Shown in pieces: positions 43,266-54,330 of a stretch of DNA of 64,000 nt. The stretch covers positions 18,156,541 through 18,220,540 of the forward strand of contig JBCFYV010000024.1 in the NCBI GenBank assembly GCA_039000515.1. Direction: 5' to 3'. The notes beneath the pieces were generated by a model. It was not told the DNA's origin. It saw only the letters and a program-made list of their open reading frames with translations, and searched no databases. Position numbers and translations under genes: made by a program. Source of the stretch: Timema cristinae (taxonomy: Eukaryota; Arthropoda; Insecta; Phasmatodea; Timematidae). How positions within the stretch are numbered: position 1 is the stretch's first letter; each line of letters begins with the position of its first letter.

Positions 43266-43915
43266 TTTAGGTATTAAATCGTACTCTGCTTAAATTTCAT
43301 TATATGTGGGTTGTAGATAAACTATTCACGAACAAATAGCGTTTTGAAAAATCACTCTATGACCATTATTGGCCGCTTCCAAGCAGTTTTTCGGGAACAC
43401 CTGTTTTTACATACTAACGATTTCCGCAAAAGGTTATGATTATTTTTGCACTGAAATTTTATTTTAGGTAGGCACCAACAATAGCTACAATTGAAGCCAT
43501 GAAACAAGTTCCTATAATAATTAAAAACCCTGTAATTAAATGTGAAAAAATGGCAATTTTTCGCGGTTTTGATATTTTATTGAAAAAAGTTGTGAACCAA
43601 TTTAAGTCGACCATGGCTCATGTTTTTCGTCTTTTTAAGCACTATCACATACTGTTTTGTGTTTTTAGAAAAAAAAGTTCACAATTTAAAAGTGACAATA
43701 CCAGTTTTCGGCCCATTTATGGATTTTTTTAACGTAAAATCTACGAGCCAATTCAGTCCAAGGTATATACATTCAATTTCTACGATTTTTCTCCTAATTA
43801 TCACTTTGAGAAAGTGTATGGTTAATTTATTTTAAGAAATGAATATTTTCCCACTATCTTACCTGGACTATGTCGGCCAGCACTGTAATAAAGGAAATTG
43901 AAATTGAAATTACTA

Positions 43916-44128
43916 TTAGCACCGCGTCTTACTACCCGTTCGGGCTATACGCACTTACGCTAATGTGTAATGATGGGGTGATTGTAAGATGAAATTGAGG
44001 ACCTACAGTTTAACGTGGGATTCGAACCACGGTGGAGGCCTGGCATTCCCCACATTCACAAGATGTCTTGTCAGAGGTGAAGGAAGGGCTTGGTAATCAG
44101 ATAAATCTTTGCCGGGAACGAGGATACA
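43916..44128 (-). mobile_element. SINE head type 2, minus strand, head truncated
   Basis: Reversed tail TTAGCACCGCGTCTTACTAC, reversed body with AGATGAAATTGAGGACC and TCAGAGGTGAAGGAAGGGC, then a decayed head. Confidence 0.85.
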
Positions 44129-44166
44129 ACCCCTTCTCTCGGTTCGACCATCTACTTGTTAATATT

Positions 44167-44345
44167 TAGCACCGCGCCTTACTACCCGTTCGGGTTATAC
44201 GCTTTAAGTACTAATTACGTTAATGGATTTAGGAATTGGGAAGGTTGAATTAGAGGAAATGAACCCGCATTTGCGTGGAGGAAGAGTGGAAAACCATTTA
44301 GGAAAAACCACCCCCAGTTCACCCTCTACTTGTTACATGATGAGA
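44167..44345 (-). mobile_element. SINE head type 1, minus strand, head truncated
   Basis: Reversed tail AGCACCGCGCCTTACTACCC, then GGAATTGGGAAGGTTGAATT and ACCATTTAGGAAAAACCACC. It is cut before the tRNA-like head. Confidence 0.85.
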
Positions 44346-44365
44346 ATATGAATGTGTAGTTACCC

Positions 44366-44905
44366 GCACTGGTGGACACGTGGTCTAAATGTTAAACTCA
44401 TTTACTCTGGTTTGTCGACCTCAGTGGTTTTGAGGTGAAGTTCTCGCCTCAGGACCCGATGTTCATGGGTTCAAACCCAGTCGAGCTCAACAAATTTTAA
44501 TTGCGTGATAAACAATACGTAGCACAGTTGACTCTGTAGAGGAAGTAAAGCCATCGATCCCATGTAGAGTGTGGTCTAAAAGGACCCTGTGAGCTATGCG
44601 TAAATACCTTTCCCGGCAAATTTGGTAGATCCTTTCACTCTCGCTCATAGAAATTCTAGTGTGCTGTTGTAATAAGTTGGTTTGGAAAGTGTACGTTAAA
44701 TAAATCTAGTTACTAAAATTTAGTTTGGTTTGACAGTGCAGAAGGGTCGGGATTCGAATTCCGGCCAGGTGTATTGAAGTTTTTATTTTCCTATAAGTTA
44801 AATGACAGCCCAAGCTTCCTCCATAAAAATGCGAGCACACACTTCATCAAAAATATTACCTTCCTTATCTCTATTACATTAGTGTAATTAACATACAGAA
44901 TGTTT
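44366..44905 (+). mobile_element. SINE head type 3, split by a type 4 SINE
   Basis: The head part 44366-44414 (GGTGGACACGTGGTCTAAAT) and the rest from 44726 (GGGATTCGAATTCCGGCCAG and body) belong together. Between them sits a type 4 SINE with TGGTTTG on each side. Confidence 0.65.
44415..44725 (+). mobile_element. SINE head type 4, inserted in a SINE
   Basis: The head GACCTCAGTGGTTTTGAGGT with box B GGTTCAAACCCAGTC, body CTTTCCCGGCAAATTTGGTA, and end AAAGTGTACGTTAAATAAAT. TGGTTTG at 44408-44414 and 44726-44732 is a probable target-site duplication. Confidence 0.75.
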
Positions 44906-45002
44906 GGAAACTCATAGCTTAAACTGCACATATAGTTTGTTTGAACCAAATGTATTACAAAATACCGATACACTTACATCCGGATAACTAGGCCAATACC
45001 AT

Positions 45003-45344
45003 TGAATTGTGTTCAAAGTCTCGGTGTACAGCGCCGAGATAGCAAAACTGTTTAATCATGGGTGTAAAACAGGTTACCTAGGATTTAGGCACGTGGCACT
45101 GCACATGTAATAATGGCAAGCACTCTCTGTGATGTGGGATCGTTAATGATGACCCTCAGAATGTGTTAGTATTTCTATATGGACTGGTAAATTGTTTACT
45201 ATTAATATTGTGGTACATTCTACTGCGTGTTCCAAGATATCGAGGTGTGTAGTGCCGCGTGCCTAGCTCCTATGCAACCTGTTGTACACGCATGCTTGAA
45301 CAGCTTTGATATCCCGGCGCTGTACGCTGAAACTTTGAACACAA

Positions 45345-45350
<6 letters not shown>
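45003..45350. mobile_element. Fold-back MITE, ~350 bp
   Basis: The left arm ATTGTGTTCAAAGTCTCGGT, then GTACAGCGCCGAGAT, is the inverse of the right arm GCGCTGTACGCTGAAACTTT with GAACACAAT. The interior pairs further: AACTGTTTAATCATGGGTGT with the inverse of ACACGCATGCTTGAACAGCT, and TAGGCACGTGGCACTGCACA with the inverse of TGTAGTGCCGCGTGCCTA. Confidence 0.85.

Positions 45351-45394
<44 letters not shown>
45345..45394. repeat. (ATT)n microsatellite, SINE tail
   Basis: About 16 ATT units lie immediately at the 3' end of a minus-strand SINE. They form the reverse of the SINE's AAT tail. Confidence 0.95.
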
Positions 45395-45524
45395 GCAACG
45401 CGTCTTACTACCCGTTCGGGTTATACGCACTTACGCTAATGTGTAATGGTAGGGTGATTGTGAGATGAAATGAAGGACCCACAGTTTAACGTGGAATCGA
45501 ACCACGGTGGAGGCCTGGCATTCA
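45394..45524 (-). mobile_element. SINE head type 2, minus strand, 5'-truncated
   Basis: Reversed tail AGCAACGCGTCTTACTACCC through AACGTGGAATCGAACCACGG, ending at GCATTCACAA. It lies about 175 bases before the lectin start codon. Confidence 0.88.
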
Positions 45525-45698
45525 CAATTTAATGATATTAGCATATTTTCCCGGTAAAAGTGTATTGGTATTTTGTATTACTTTTGGTTCAAACAAGCTA
45601 TATGTGCAGTTTGAGCTGGGAGTTTCCAAACACCTGTATATGCGTATAACCCGAACTGGTACTAATATGCGTGCGGGGATACACATGTGTATGTCAGA

Positions 45699-46001
45699 AT
45701 GACGAGGCTTGGAGCAACCCCCCTTCTGGTCTCCCTGGCCGTGTTCCTTGTACACTGCCACGCCCGTGCGGGGTACAAACGTTTCCCCGGGGTTGGTTAC
45801 TACAAGATGCACTTCACCCCAAAACCTGGGACCGCGCGGAGGAGATCTGCGTGGAAGAGGACGGCCATCTTGTAGTCCTGGACTCGGAAGCGGAGTATTT
45901 GATCGTCAAGAATCTCATAAAAAGCCACCACAATCCTAACATCATCATGCACGCGGGTTTCCGCGACAACCTACAAGATGGAGACTTCAGGAGCATTTAC
46001 G
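45699..46001 (+). CDS. C-type lectin exon 1, with one-base frameshift
   Basis: ATG 45699 opens a signal peptide and GYKRFPGVGYYKMHFTPK. The rest, TWDRAEEICVEEDGHLVVLD, HAGFRDNLQDGDFRSIYG, lies one base out of frame. One more A in AAAA or one more C in CCCC (45821-45828) would join them. The donor is GTGAGA at 46002, leaving one base (G). Confidence 0.83.
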
Positions 46002-47352
46002 GTGAGAGCTTTACCTGTAAATACTATCTATAATCATGATTTTCAACCATTTTTAAGCCAACGGCACAAAGAACAAATTCGCTAAAATTGTCAGTTTGTT
46101 AAATAAGAGATTTTACCATTAAATAAAAGGTACGAAACAATTGCACAAACTTTTTCACATTGTGTCTTTTAGTCTGGAAGAAAATATTCAAAAATATGTT
46201 TTCAATAAACTACCCTCAAGTAAGTTTTCCTCGTAAAAACAAACATTCTCTTGTTAATTAAATAAATACCATTATATATATATAAATATATATACTATAA
46301 TAATATATAAATATATAACAATATTTGAACAATTTGATATATAAATATATATATATATTTATTAAAATATTAGAACAATTTTGTTTTAACTGTATATACA
46401 CAGTTTAAATCAAATTGTTCAAATTGTTCAAATATGTTTAACCAAAGTTCTACGTACAACAATATTGTCTTGTCTGGAGGAAACTAGACATTTGGTTAGC
46501 AATTTTTGAACAATTTGGTTTAAAATTTATATATTATGAGTGTTTATTGTGATTAAAAAGATATGTTCGTTTTTAAAAGGAAAACTTAATTGAAGGTCAT
46601 TTACTGAAAACTTAATAAAATAAATTATTGGTTAACTTCTATAAAATTATTTTTAGTTAAAAAGTAAATAAAAACAGATTCTTATTTATCATTAAAACTG
46701 TTCCCAGAAACCCATTTTGAACTGAATCTTCAAAACCAATTTCGAAAAATTATAAATTATCTATAATTTGTCGTAAGTAAACTACCATTGAAGTAGTTTA
46801 TTTTAGAAAAATAAACATACATAATATAAAATAGTGCTCCAATACCAATTTTGAACAAAATCGTTAGAGTTAATTTACTTTTTAAAAATATTCAAATCTT
46901 ACTCAAATCATTCATCGGTAAATTACTATAAAATTATTGTTTATAGAAGAACGAATGCATAAAATTATTTATAGGAGGGAAAAAAATTAACAAATTGATA
47001 GTATAATTTTTTTTAAATTTAATTAAAAAAAAACAATAATCAATAAACTATCCTCTATTGCAGCCATTCGAGTATAATAATTAACAATAACATGTATGTG
47101 ATGAGTTTAGGTACTCCTGTCATTCAACCAGGCTACAACGCCCCTTGGGAAGGTGGTCAAAGTCTCACGCCCGGTCCCGACGAGCATTGCGGCACCGTCG
47201 GAAGTTTCGAGAGTCCTTTCAGAGGAGGCTATTCCATCGGGGATTGTGAAACCGTCAGACCCTACGTGTGTGAGCGAGAGGCAAACTACGGGAGATCCCC
47301 TACATACCCTTTGAGGAAGGCCTTCCATAAGCTCGTCAACTGGCTTTTCTAA
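45699..47352 (+). CDS. Secreted C-type lectin (immulectin-like), two exons
   Basis: Exon 1 is 45699-46001 and exon 2 is 47111-47352. The start MTRLGATPLLVSLAVFLVHC is a signal peptide ending near HARAG. The CRD begins YYKMHFTPK, then TWDRAEEICVEEDGHLVVLD, SEAEYLIVKNLI, and in exon 2 DEHCG, GDC and YVCERE. Four conserved cysteines are present. The usual calcium/sugar motifs (EPN or QPD, and WND) are not visible, so sugar binding is unlikely to be canonical. The frame must change at the CCCCAAAA run near 45821-45828 (one base missing), although both halves are clearly coding. Such lectins act in insect haemolymph as pattern-recognition proteins. Exon 2 ends with a basic/aromatic tail, TAA at 47350-47352. 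Confidence 0.85.
46002..47110. other. Intron of the C-type lectin gene
   Basis: AT-rich intron, with TATATA-rich blocks at 46270-46370 and several AACAATTTGA words. No coding signal was seen. Confidence 0.7.
47111..47352 (+). CDS. C-type lectin exon 2
   Basis: The acceptor GAGTTTAG joins G+GT (Gly). It encodes TPVIQPGYNAPWEGGQSLTP, GPDEHCGTVGSFESPF, GGYSIGDCETVRPYVCERE and a C-terminal tail to TAA. Confidence 0.85.
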
Positions 47353-47549
47353 TCATAAGTCTACAAAGTACAAAGATGCTCTGGATTAGCTGTTTTTAAA
47401 ACTTGGGCCTAATATTATTACATAGTTACATAGATAACAATTATATGTAACATTCATAGGACGGGATGGATGGATTTAAATAAAATCAACTAAAAATTTT
47501 TATTCTAACAGTTTCATTGAGAGAGCTGTTTGCTAAGTGTCCTACGCAC

Positions 47550-47555
47550 AATAAA
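47550..47555 (+). terminator. Candidate polyadenylation signal of the lectin gene
   Basis: AATAAA about 200 bases after the stop codon, followed by an (AAT)n run at 47578-47608. Confidence 0.45.
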
Positions 47556-47574
47556 AGCAAACGTGTAATAATTA

Positions 47575-47609
<35 letters not shown>

Positions 47610-48102
47610 CTAGAACTATAGTTTTCAATTCTCAATAAATTCTCAATAAATTATCAACATATAAAATAAACAAGCTGTTCATTTTTAATTAAACTAAAGT
47701 AAATCAACTTAAAAATAAAGTATTTTTATTTTTACTGTTTCATTTTATACTCGCTAAAATTATACTACCAGTACTGAAATAACAAACAATATTATTGTGT
47801 AATATTTTACCCATTTCATATTTTGATACTTTCTCGTATAAATAATAAACATTAATATCTATTACAGCGTGTTATAAACTAAATATTACGTTGTTTTTAT
47901 TTATCAAATAAGACTAGTATTTTCAATTACATTTGTATAAATTCCACTAAAATAAAGATGCATATGAACTGAATTTTACGGTTCATATATATTATACATA
48001 GGTTTAAAATAAGTCTATTAGCAAAATAAAGGTGAAATATTAATATTTTATTTGGTTAGCATAAAGAGCTGGGTTATTTTAACATCACAATATTGTGAAT
48101 GT

Positions 48103-48240
48103 GTGGAATGCCGGGCCTCCACCGTGGTTCGGATTCCACGTTAAACTGTAGGTCCTCCATTTCATCTCACAATCACCCTACCATTACACATTAGCATAAG
48201 TGCGTATAACCCGAATGGGTAGTAAGACGTGGTGCTAATA
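48103..48240 (+). mobile_element. SINE head type 2, 5'-truncated
   Basis: The body ATGCCGGGCCTCCACCGTGG through CATTAGCATAAGTGCGTATA and tail GTAGTAAGACGTGGTGCTAA, then an (AAT)n tract to 48288. Confidence 0.88.
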
Positions 48241-48253
48241 ATAATAATAATAA

Positions 48254-48288
<35 letters not shown>

Positions 48289-48865
48289 AATAGTTGTTTA
48301 TTAATTAAATTGGGCAAACAATTCAAATGTTCTGTACATAAAAGTTAATTCCATATATTTTTAAAAATTACTTTTCATTTAAGATTTTCAAATACACTCT
48401 TTTTAACTAGATGCACAGAAAAAATTGGCGCTTTTCCCACGATATAGTTTTATAATTCTTAGATCTTAGCTCTTTAAAAACTATTTCTCAACACAACGGC
48501 TTAGAAAGCTCAAATTTATAGGGGAGTAAATAGCCACTAGAAAGTTTACATAATATGTCGATATAGTTTTTTTTATAATTATATGTATATATTTATGGTG
48601 GAGGGGTGGAGTATGTGTATTTATCTAGTGTAATTTTACAGTTGATAGCAAATTAAACTACTTTTCTCAGAACCACTAACTTGTTTAGTTTCAATAAACG
48701 TTCGTTGTTCTCTAAGACCATTATGTGATGTTCTGTTATTTTAAAGGTTTGCAAATCTAGTGCTACGACAGGAGGTTATAAAGAATACATCTTGTGAGCG
48801 AATATCAAAATAATAATTACAATTTTTAAATCTACTGGAATATAAAATAAGAAGTAAAAAAACAT

Positions 48866-49097
48866 AGTGCCGCATCTTACTGCCCGTTTGAGTTATACGC
48901 TTAAGAGCTAATTACGCCAATGATTTAGGAATTGGGAAGGTTGAACTTAGATAAAGTGAACCCACGTTTGCGTGGGAAAACATTTAGGATAAACCACACC
49001 CAATTCACCCGACTGAGATTCGAGCCTTGATCTCCCGTCTTCGGCAGTCTAGCTCAACATTAAACCCGCGCGTTAGCTAACTACGCCACGGAGGTGG
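48866..49097 (-). mobile_element. SINE head type 1, minus strand
   Basis: Reversed tail CCGCATCTTACTGCCCGTTT, body GGAATTGGGAAGGTTGAACT, box B region GAGATTCGAGCCTTGATCTC and head CGCGTTAGCTAACTACGCCA. Full length. Confidence 0.88.
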
Positions 49098-49530
49098 GTA
49101 AGAAATTAAAAAATACACCATACCTTATTTAAGATTTTATAATAAAATGAGACCCCAATATTATGGGGGTCCATAAATATCCTATCACCTTACCTCATAG
49201 ACCCCCACCCTTCTACGCCCATGTTCATACCAGATTTATATCACTTAGTTGACAATTTATTATGATAAATTCTGCATCTTGTTTGCTTATCTTCCAAAAT
49301 CACAAACATATTCAACCTATCACATTTTGAACTAACATTACACGGTACAACTTCTCTTTTTTCTCCTTTTATTTTCCAGAAATTAAAGTTACTCTCATTT
49401 TCAAAGTTAAACGATTACACTTTTATTTGTTCGAGTGGATAATCTGTTACTCATTGTGTTCTTTCAAACGAAAACTGTAGTCAAGTGGTATTAAACCTTG
49501 GGTACATAAACTTGGAGATTAATAATAATA

Positions 49531-49775
49531 TTAGCACCGCGTCTTACTACCCGTTCGGGTTATACGCTTCAAGTACTAATTACGCTAATGGATTAGGAAT
49601 TGGTAAGATCGAATTAGAGGAAGTGAACCCGCATTTGCGTTAAGGGAGAGTGGAAAACCATTTAAGAAAAACCACCCCAGTTCACCCGACCGAGATTCGA
49701 ACCTCGATCTCCCCGTCCTCGGCAGTCAAGCTCAACACGACTAGCGCGTTAGCCAACTACGCCACCGAGGCGGGT
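49531..49775 (-). mobile_element. SINE head type 1, minus strand, full length
   Basis: Reversed tail TTAGCACCGCGTCTTACTAC, body, reversed box B GAGATTCGAACCTCGATCTC and reversed box A region TTAGCCAACTACGCCACCGA. Confidence 0.92.
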
Positions 49776-50504
49776 AACGTGGAGAAACCTTTGAGAGCAG
49801 GTAAAATTAAAAATAAATAAATTATCTAATGATAAACACTGAATATTCAGGGCACGATTCAGAAGGATGCAGGAGGTCGTTAGGGGGTGAATTTTTTTTA
49901 AGATTTAGATTAAAATTAGAATGCACATGTATAGCTAGCATTATGAACCAACAACTTTGAAGATACAAAGAGGATGAAGATAAATTGTATCTAGGTACTT
50001 GAACGAAAATGTTGAATACAATAGGACAAGCCAATCGTTGGAAAATATCGCTTATATACTATAATTATAATTATTTATAAACTAGTATTGTGGTCCAGCC
50101 CTGCACCTATTATATCATCTGTATATTTGAGCAATGAAGGATGAAATGTATTAATTTGATATTTTTCTTTATGTCATGCACACATTGGAAGCAGCAGATA
50201 TAAATATATTATCATCGCACTTTACGGTGATATAATTAATTTGGTTTAATTTTTAGTTTAAAAAAACTTCCATGCTCAAAATTAATTCCAGCCAAACCTA
50301 CAACAACGAAATCTAATAATTAAACCAATTACTCTAACGTTGACGATGGCATCTTAGATAATAGTGTACCACCGATATATATTTGTCGAGAAGTCTTATT
50401 CGGAGCTCAACAGGCATTTTCACTGAAGTTTACTCGTGTTTGATAAAGTCTGCAGTGTGTGAGAAGTTACTGTCCAGTATATTTGCATTATTACAATCCG
50501 ACAC

Positions 50505-50775
50505 CTTAGTTCAGTCAGTTCCGTGTCTGTCTATTGAATTAAGGGTCCCGGGTTCAATTCCTGACGTGACTGAAAAATATATCATTAGTGAAATGTGGGT
50601 TTACCCTTTCACAGTGATGAATTAATGGATGAGGACTGAATGTTGTGCCTGTCCTAGTCTTAAGTTAAATTATAAATTATATGAAGCTAAGACAGGCTAG
50701 CAAAACCAGTAGTGGAAAATATATGACTTGAATAAAAAACTGACCCAGGTCAGATGCTGGTAACAGTAATGGATT
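50505..50775 (+). mobile_element. SINE head type 6
   Basis: The head ends with box B GGTTCAATTCCTGACG. The body reads GGTTTACCCTTTCACAGTGA, GTTGTGCCTGTCCTAGTC and GTAGTGGAAAATATATGACT. It matches 56262-56525. Confidence 0.75.
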
Positions 50776-50821
50776 TTAATTAATATAACTATGGGATTAT
50801 TCTATAGTTTATATAATAACT

Positions 50822-51180
50822 TAACACACACTCTCTCTCTCTATATATATATATATATTATATTATATTATATTATTTATATATAATATTTATATTATAT
50901 ATTATATTATTTATATATAATTTATATTATATATATATATATATATTTATATTATATATATATAAATAATATAATATATATTATAAATATTATATATATA
51001 TAAATAATATAATATATATAATATACATATTATATATATTATATTATTTATATATAATATTTATATTATATATATAATATTATATTATTTATATATAATA
51101 TTTATATTATATATATAATATTATATTATTTATATATAATATTTATATTATATATATAATATTTATATATAATATTTATA
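50822..51180. repeat. AT-only palindromic satellite
   Basis: About 360 bases of A and T only after a short CT run. The motif TTATATATAATATTTATATT recurs at ~45-bp spacing near the right end. It is strongly self-complementary and likely to fold into a long hairpin. A decayed SINE tail follows at 51181. Confidence 0.93.
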
Positions 51181-51632
51181 TTAGCGTGTCTTACTATCTG
51201 TTCAGGCTATACGCAGATATATTTTAATTAAAACAATCTGAGAGTTATTTGTAATATGTTACCACAGAGTGTATTTTATTATATTTAATTCTGAATGTAG
51301 CCTGTGGAGGTATATTTGATTAATGCAGTACAATAATTATCCTAGACGTATTCCATAATTAAATGAAGTTAACAGCCATAATTATGAATTTACATAAATT
51401 TGGGAGTAATCTATAGGAAGCTACTACATGATTTTTTTTTAAATTATTACAATGACAGGAGCAGTCCGCGGTCGTAAAGAAACTTTATCAAAGGCTTTGG
51501 TTCGGAACCAGGTGAGATCAAGATTCAAAAGAAAGCACGATAAGATGGATTCTTATTTTATTAGATACTTGCCCTTAATATTCCTGTAAAGCCACTAATA
51601 ATATGTCTCTGTAAGTATAAAGTAAGAATACA

Positions 51633-52218
51633 TTAGCTTTTACCCATCGCGGCTTCGCCCGCAATAATTGATAACATCTTTTAATTTTTAACTAAACTGT
51701 TTTGGTCATAAATCAAACTTTATTTTTTTCAAATATCTATCCGTTTTTCAGTTTTAGCTGTAAATAATTTTGCTGTATTTTAATTTCCACTTTTAAATAA
51801 TTCATAATAAAAGAAATATATATTATTTAAGTTATCAATTATAAATTTTTTATTTTTTATTTTTACCATCATAATTATTAATATAAATAAATAAATGAAA
51901 TAATATTTTTTTCGAAATATATAGCTAAAAAAATCACGTATTTATTATTTATTAGTATGAAACTACGTCACACTAATTACTATTTACTTTAATTACAAAA
52001 TATTAAATCAAAAATTCTTAAATCACATAATTTCAATCACATTATAATCATATATTTATTATTATTTAAAATAAAAGGTTGGGAATAGTCCTATATGTTA
52101 TTACAGGACATATTCTACCAACGTACAAAGTTTCATTCGAATCCGTTGAGCTGTTTTGGCGTGATTGAGCAACAAACATCCAAGCACACAAACTTTCGCA
52201 TTTATAATATTAGTAAGA
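51633..52218 (-). mobile_element. Non-autonomous Helitron, complete (586 bp)
   Basis: Minus-strand 5' end TCTTACTAATATTATAAATG (from 52218), then GCGAAAGTTTGTGTGCTTGG. The 3' end is a hairpin GCGG-GCGAAG-CCGC followed by GATGGGTAAAAG and CTAA at 51633. The host bases are A before the 5' TC and T after CTAA, as expected for insertion between A and T. No coding capacity, so it depends on a Helitron Rep/helicase in trans. Confidence 0.88.
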
Positions 52219-52857
52219 TATAACAGGTTTGGTATAACTTATTGAAAACTAGGTTTGTGAGGACAGGATACGCGTATTGTATTACGTCACGTGACTATAT
52301 AGTATTGTGTCTATAAATTTCAAACAAATACTTTGTACAATTATAATCATCCCAATTTAAAAATAGAGGTCGGTTGGGGGTGATGCTCTATTAAATCTAA
52401 ATTGGCAGTTTTCCAAATACATTTCGTAGAAAGTAGAAAATAAAATTATTGGCAGAAACCATTTAGGTGACAATTAATAGGCCTGTATTTGTATCGTTGA
52501 AGTATTTAATTTGAAACCTAATGAGCACCGACTTTCACTGATGAAAGAAGTCGTTAGCAGTTGTTTGGTGGCTGGTGAGTAATGGTTTCAAGCGGGCTGC
52601 TTGCCAGGTTTCGCAAAGATAGAGTTTACACAGAGTGTTTTGTCTGGTAAAAGATCAGTTGATAAACAAGACATGAGGAAATTAGTTTTGTGGCACATAT
52701 AATCACGTTACGGAAGAAGTTTTATCACAATGAAATAAATTAGCTGTAATTATTTGGTTATAAAATATAAGACCAGTAGCGTTATGTGTAAAAAAGAAGA
52801 AAAAGAACGCTTCTTGATTTGTTCCTCTTTCTTGTGGGTATTATTATTATTACTATC

Positions 52858-53136
52858 ATGGCACGTCTTACTACCCATTCGGGCTATACGCACTTACGCT
52901 AATGTGTAATGGTAGGGTGATTGTGAGATGAAATTGAGGACCTACAGTTTAACGTGGATTCCGAACCACGGTGGAGGCCTGACATTCCTCACATTCACAA
53001 GTTGTGATTAATACACGTCTTGTCAGAGGTGAAGAAAGGGTTTGGCAATCAGATAAATCTGTGCCGGGACCAAGGATTGAACCCCGGACCCCAGCACATA
53101 AGTCTGACACCTTACCCCTAGACCATCAGGTCACCC
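52858..53136 (-). mobile_element. SINE head type 2, minus strand, full length
   Basis: Reversed tail GGCACGTCTTACTACCCATT, body, reversed box B GACCAAGGATTGAACCCCGG and reversed head TACCCCTAGACCATCAGGTC. Confidence 0.92.
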
Positions 53137-53524
53137 TTCCAGTGGGTATTAATGGGTATTCAAAAAGAAAACCAACCCATGAGAAATTAATGTTTTTTTT
53201 GTAAATTCTAAGGATTTTTTAATTTGCTGTAAGCGACGTATCATGATATCGAACATATTTTTTAACTTCTCATTTGATATATTGTCTACTGCATGCTGAA
53301 TGTTGACCCATATAGCAATTACAATGTATCAGGTTTATTAGAACACTCGGTATTTTTTTAAAACTCCCATTAAAATAAATAATTAAAGATTAATGAAACC
53401 GAAAGGAAACAAATGCAACCGGTGTAGATTTTATATTACTTACATAATCTGTGATTTGCGTTTCTTTTCGAGGAACCCGTATTTAAAAAAATGTCTATGT
53501 GTATGTTTGTTTGTTAACTCGATG

Positions 53525-53667
53525 GCACACCACGTCTTACTACATGTTCGGGATATTTGCATTTAGTTACATTAATAGGCACTGAAGGGGAACTTATTAT
53601 TTAAAGGAAATTTACCCCCATTTTCTTGGAGGGAGAGTAAAAACCATTTATGAATAAACACTCTCAG
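53525..53667 (-). mobile_element. Degenerate SINE, minus strand
   Basis: Reversed tail CACCACGTCTTACTACATGT and reversed body (GAGGGAGAGTAAAAACCATT), stopping where a + copy begins. Confidence 0.65.
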
Positions 53668-53880
53668 TACAGCTCGTGTGGTCTATTTTGACGGTGGCGG
53701 GAATATCAGGGTTCGAATCCCTTCCCGATGTACTTAAGGTCGTCATTCCCAAATGGATTCCAGTGTTCCATCTACGAAAATGTGGGCACATTTCTTCTAG
53801 ATTCTACTTTCCTCATCAGTACCCTATTAATGTAATTAAATGTGAATATCCCGGATGGGTATTAAGGCACGTAGCCATAA
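53668..53880 (+). mobile_element. SINE head type 3, degenerate
   Basis: Head TGTGGTCTATTTTGACGGTG, box B GGTTCGAATCCCTTCC, body, and decayed tail GAATATCCCGGATGGGTATT. Confidence 0.7.
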
Positions 53881-53980
53881 TAAGGAGTATAAATAAGGAG
53901 GTAACGTGGATAATATGTGTGCCCACTTGCAAGAACGGAGACAAAGGATAATTCCCATGTAACAAATGACACGCAGCCAC

Positions 53981-54212
53981 TTCAGTGGCAGCTTGGTCTA
54001 AGGTGCTACTCTCGCAGTAGACTAGAACGCTGAAGACGGGGAGATCGAGGTTCAAATCTCAGACAGGTGTACTGGGGGTAGTTTTTACAAGATAGTTTTC
54101 CATTCTCCCTCCACGCAAATGCATAAATATGAACTTCCTTTTCCCTAGAGTGTTCAGAGTAATTATTACATAAGAGTACAACCGGAACGGTTAGTGAGCC
54201 GCGGTGCTAAAG
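53981..54212 (+). mobile_element. SINE head type 3
   Basis: Head TTGGTCTAAGGTGCTACTCT, box B GAGGTTCAAATCTCAGAC, body TTTTCCATTCTCCCTCCACG and tail ACAACCGGAACGGTTAGTGA-GCCGCGGTGCTAA. CCGGAACGG keeps the hairpin pairing. Confidence 0.8.
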
Positions 54213-54330
54213 GGGGGGGGGGAAAGACACGTGGAGAATTACCCCCAATGTACCCGGCCGACATTGAACCTTGCCTTCACGTCATCAGCACTACATTATT
54301 GTGAGAGTGACACTGTAATTCGTGTGACCA
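54213..54330 (-). mobile_element. SINE fragment, minus strand
   Basis: Reversed box-B region (CCCGGCCGACATTGAACCTT) and part of a head. Fragmentary. Confidence 0.4.

Noticed and set aside
45227..45439. 70-codon ORF with a poly-leucine run
   Set aside because: The leucines are the (ATT)n/(TTA)n microsatellite translated; the rest is MITE and SINE.
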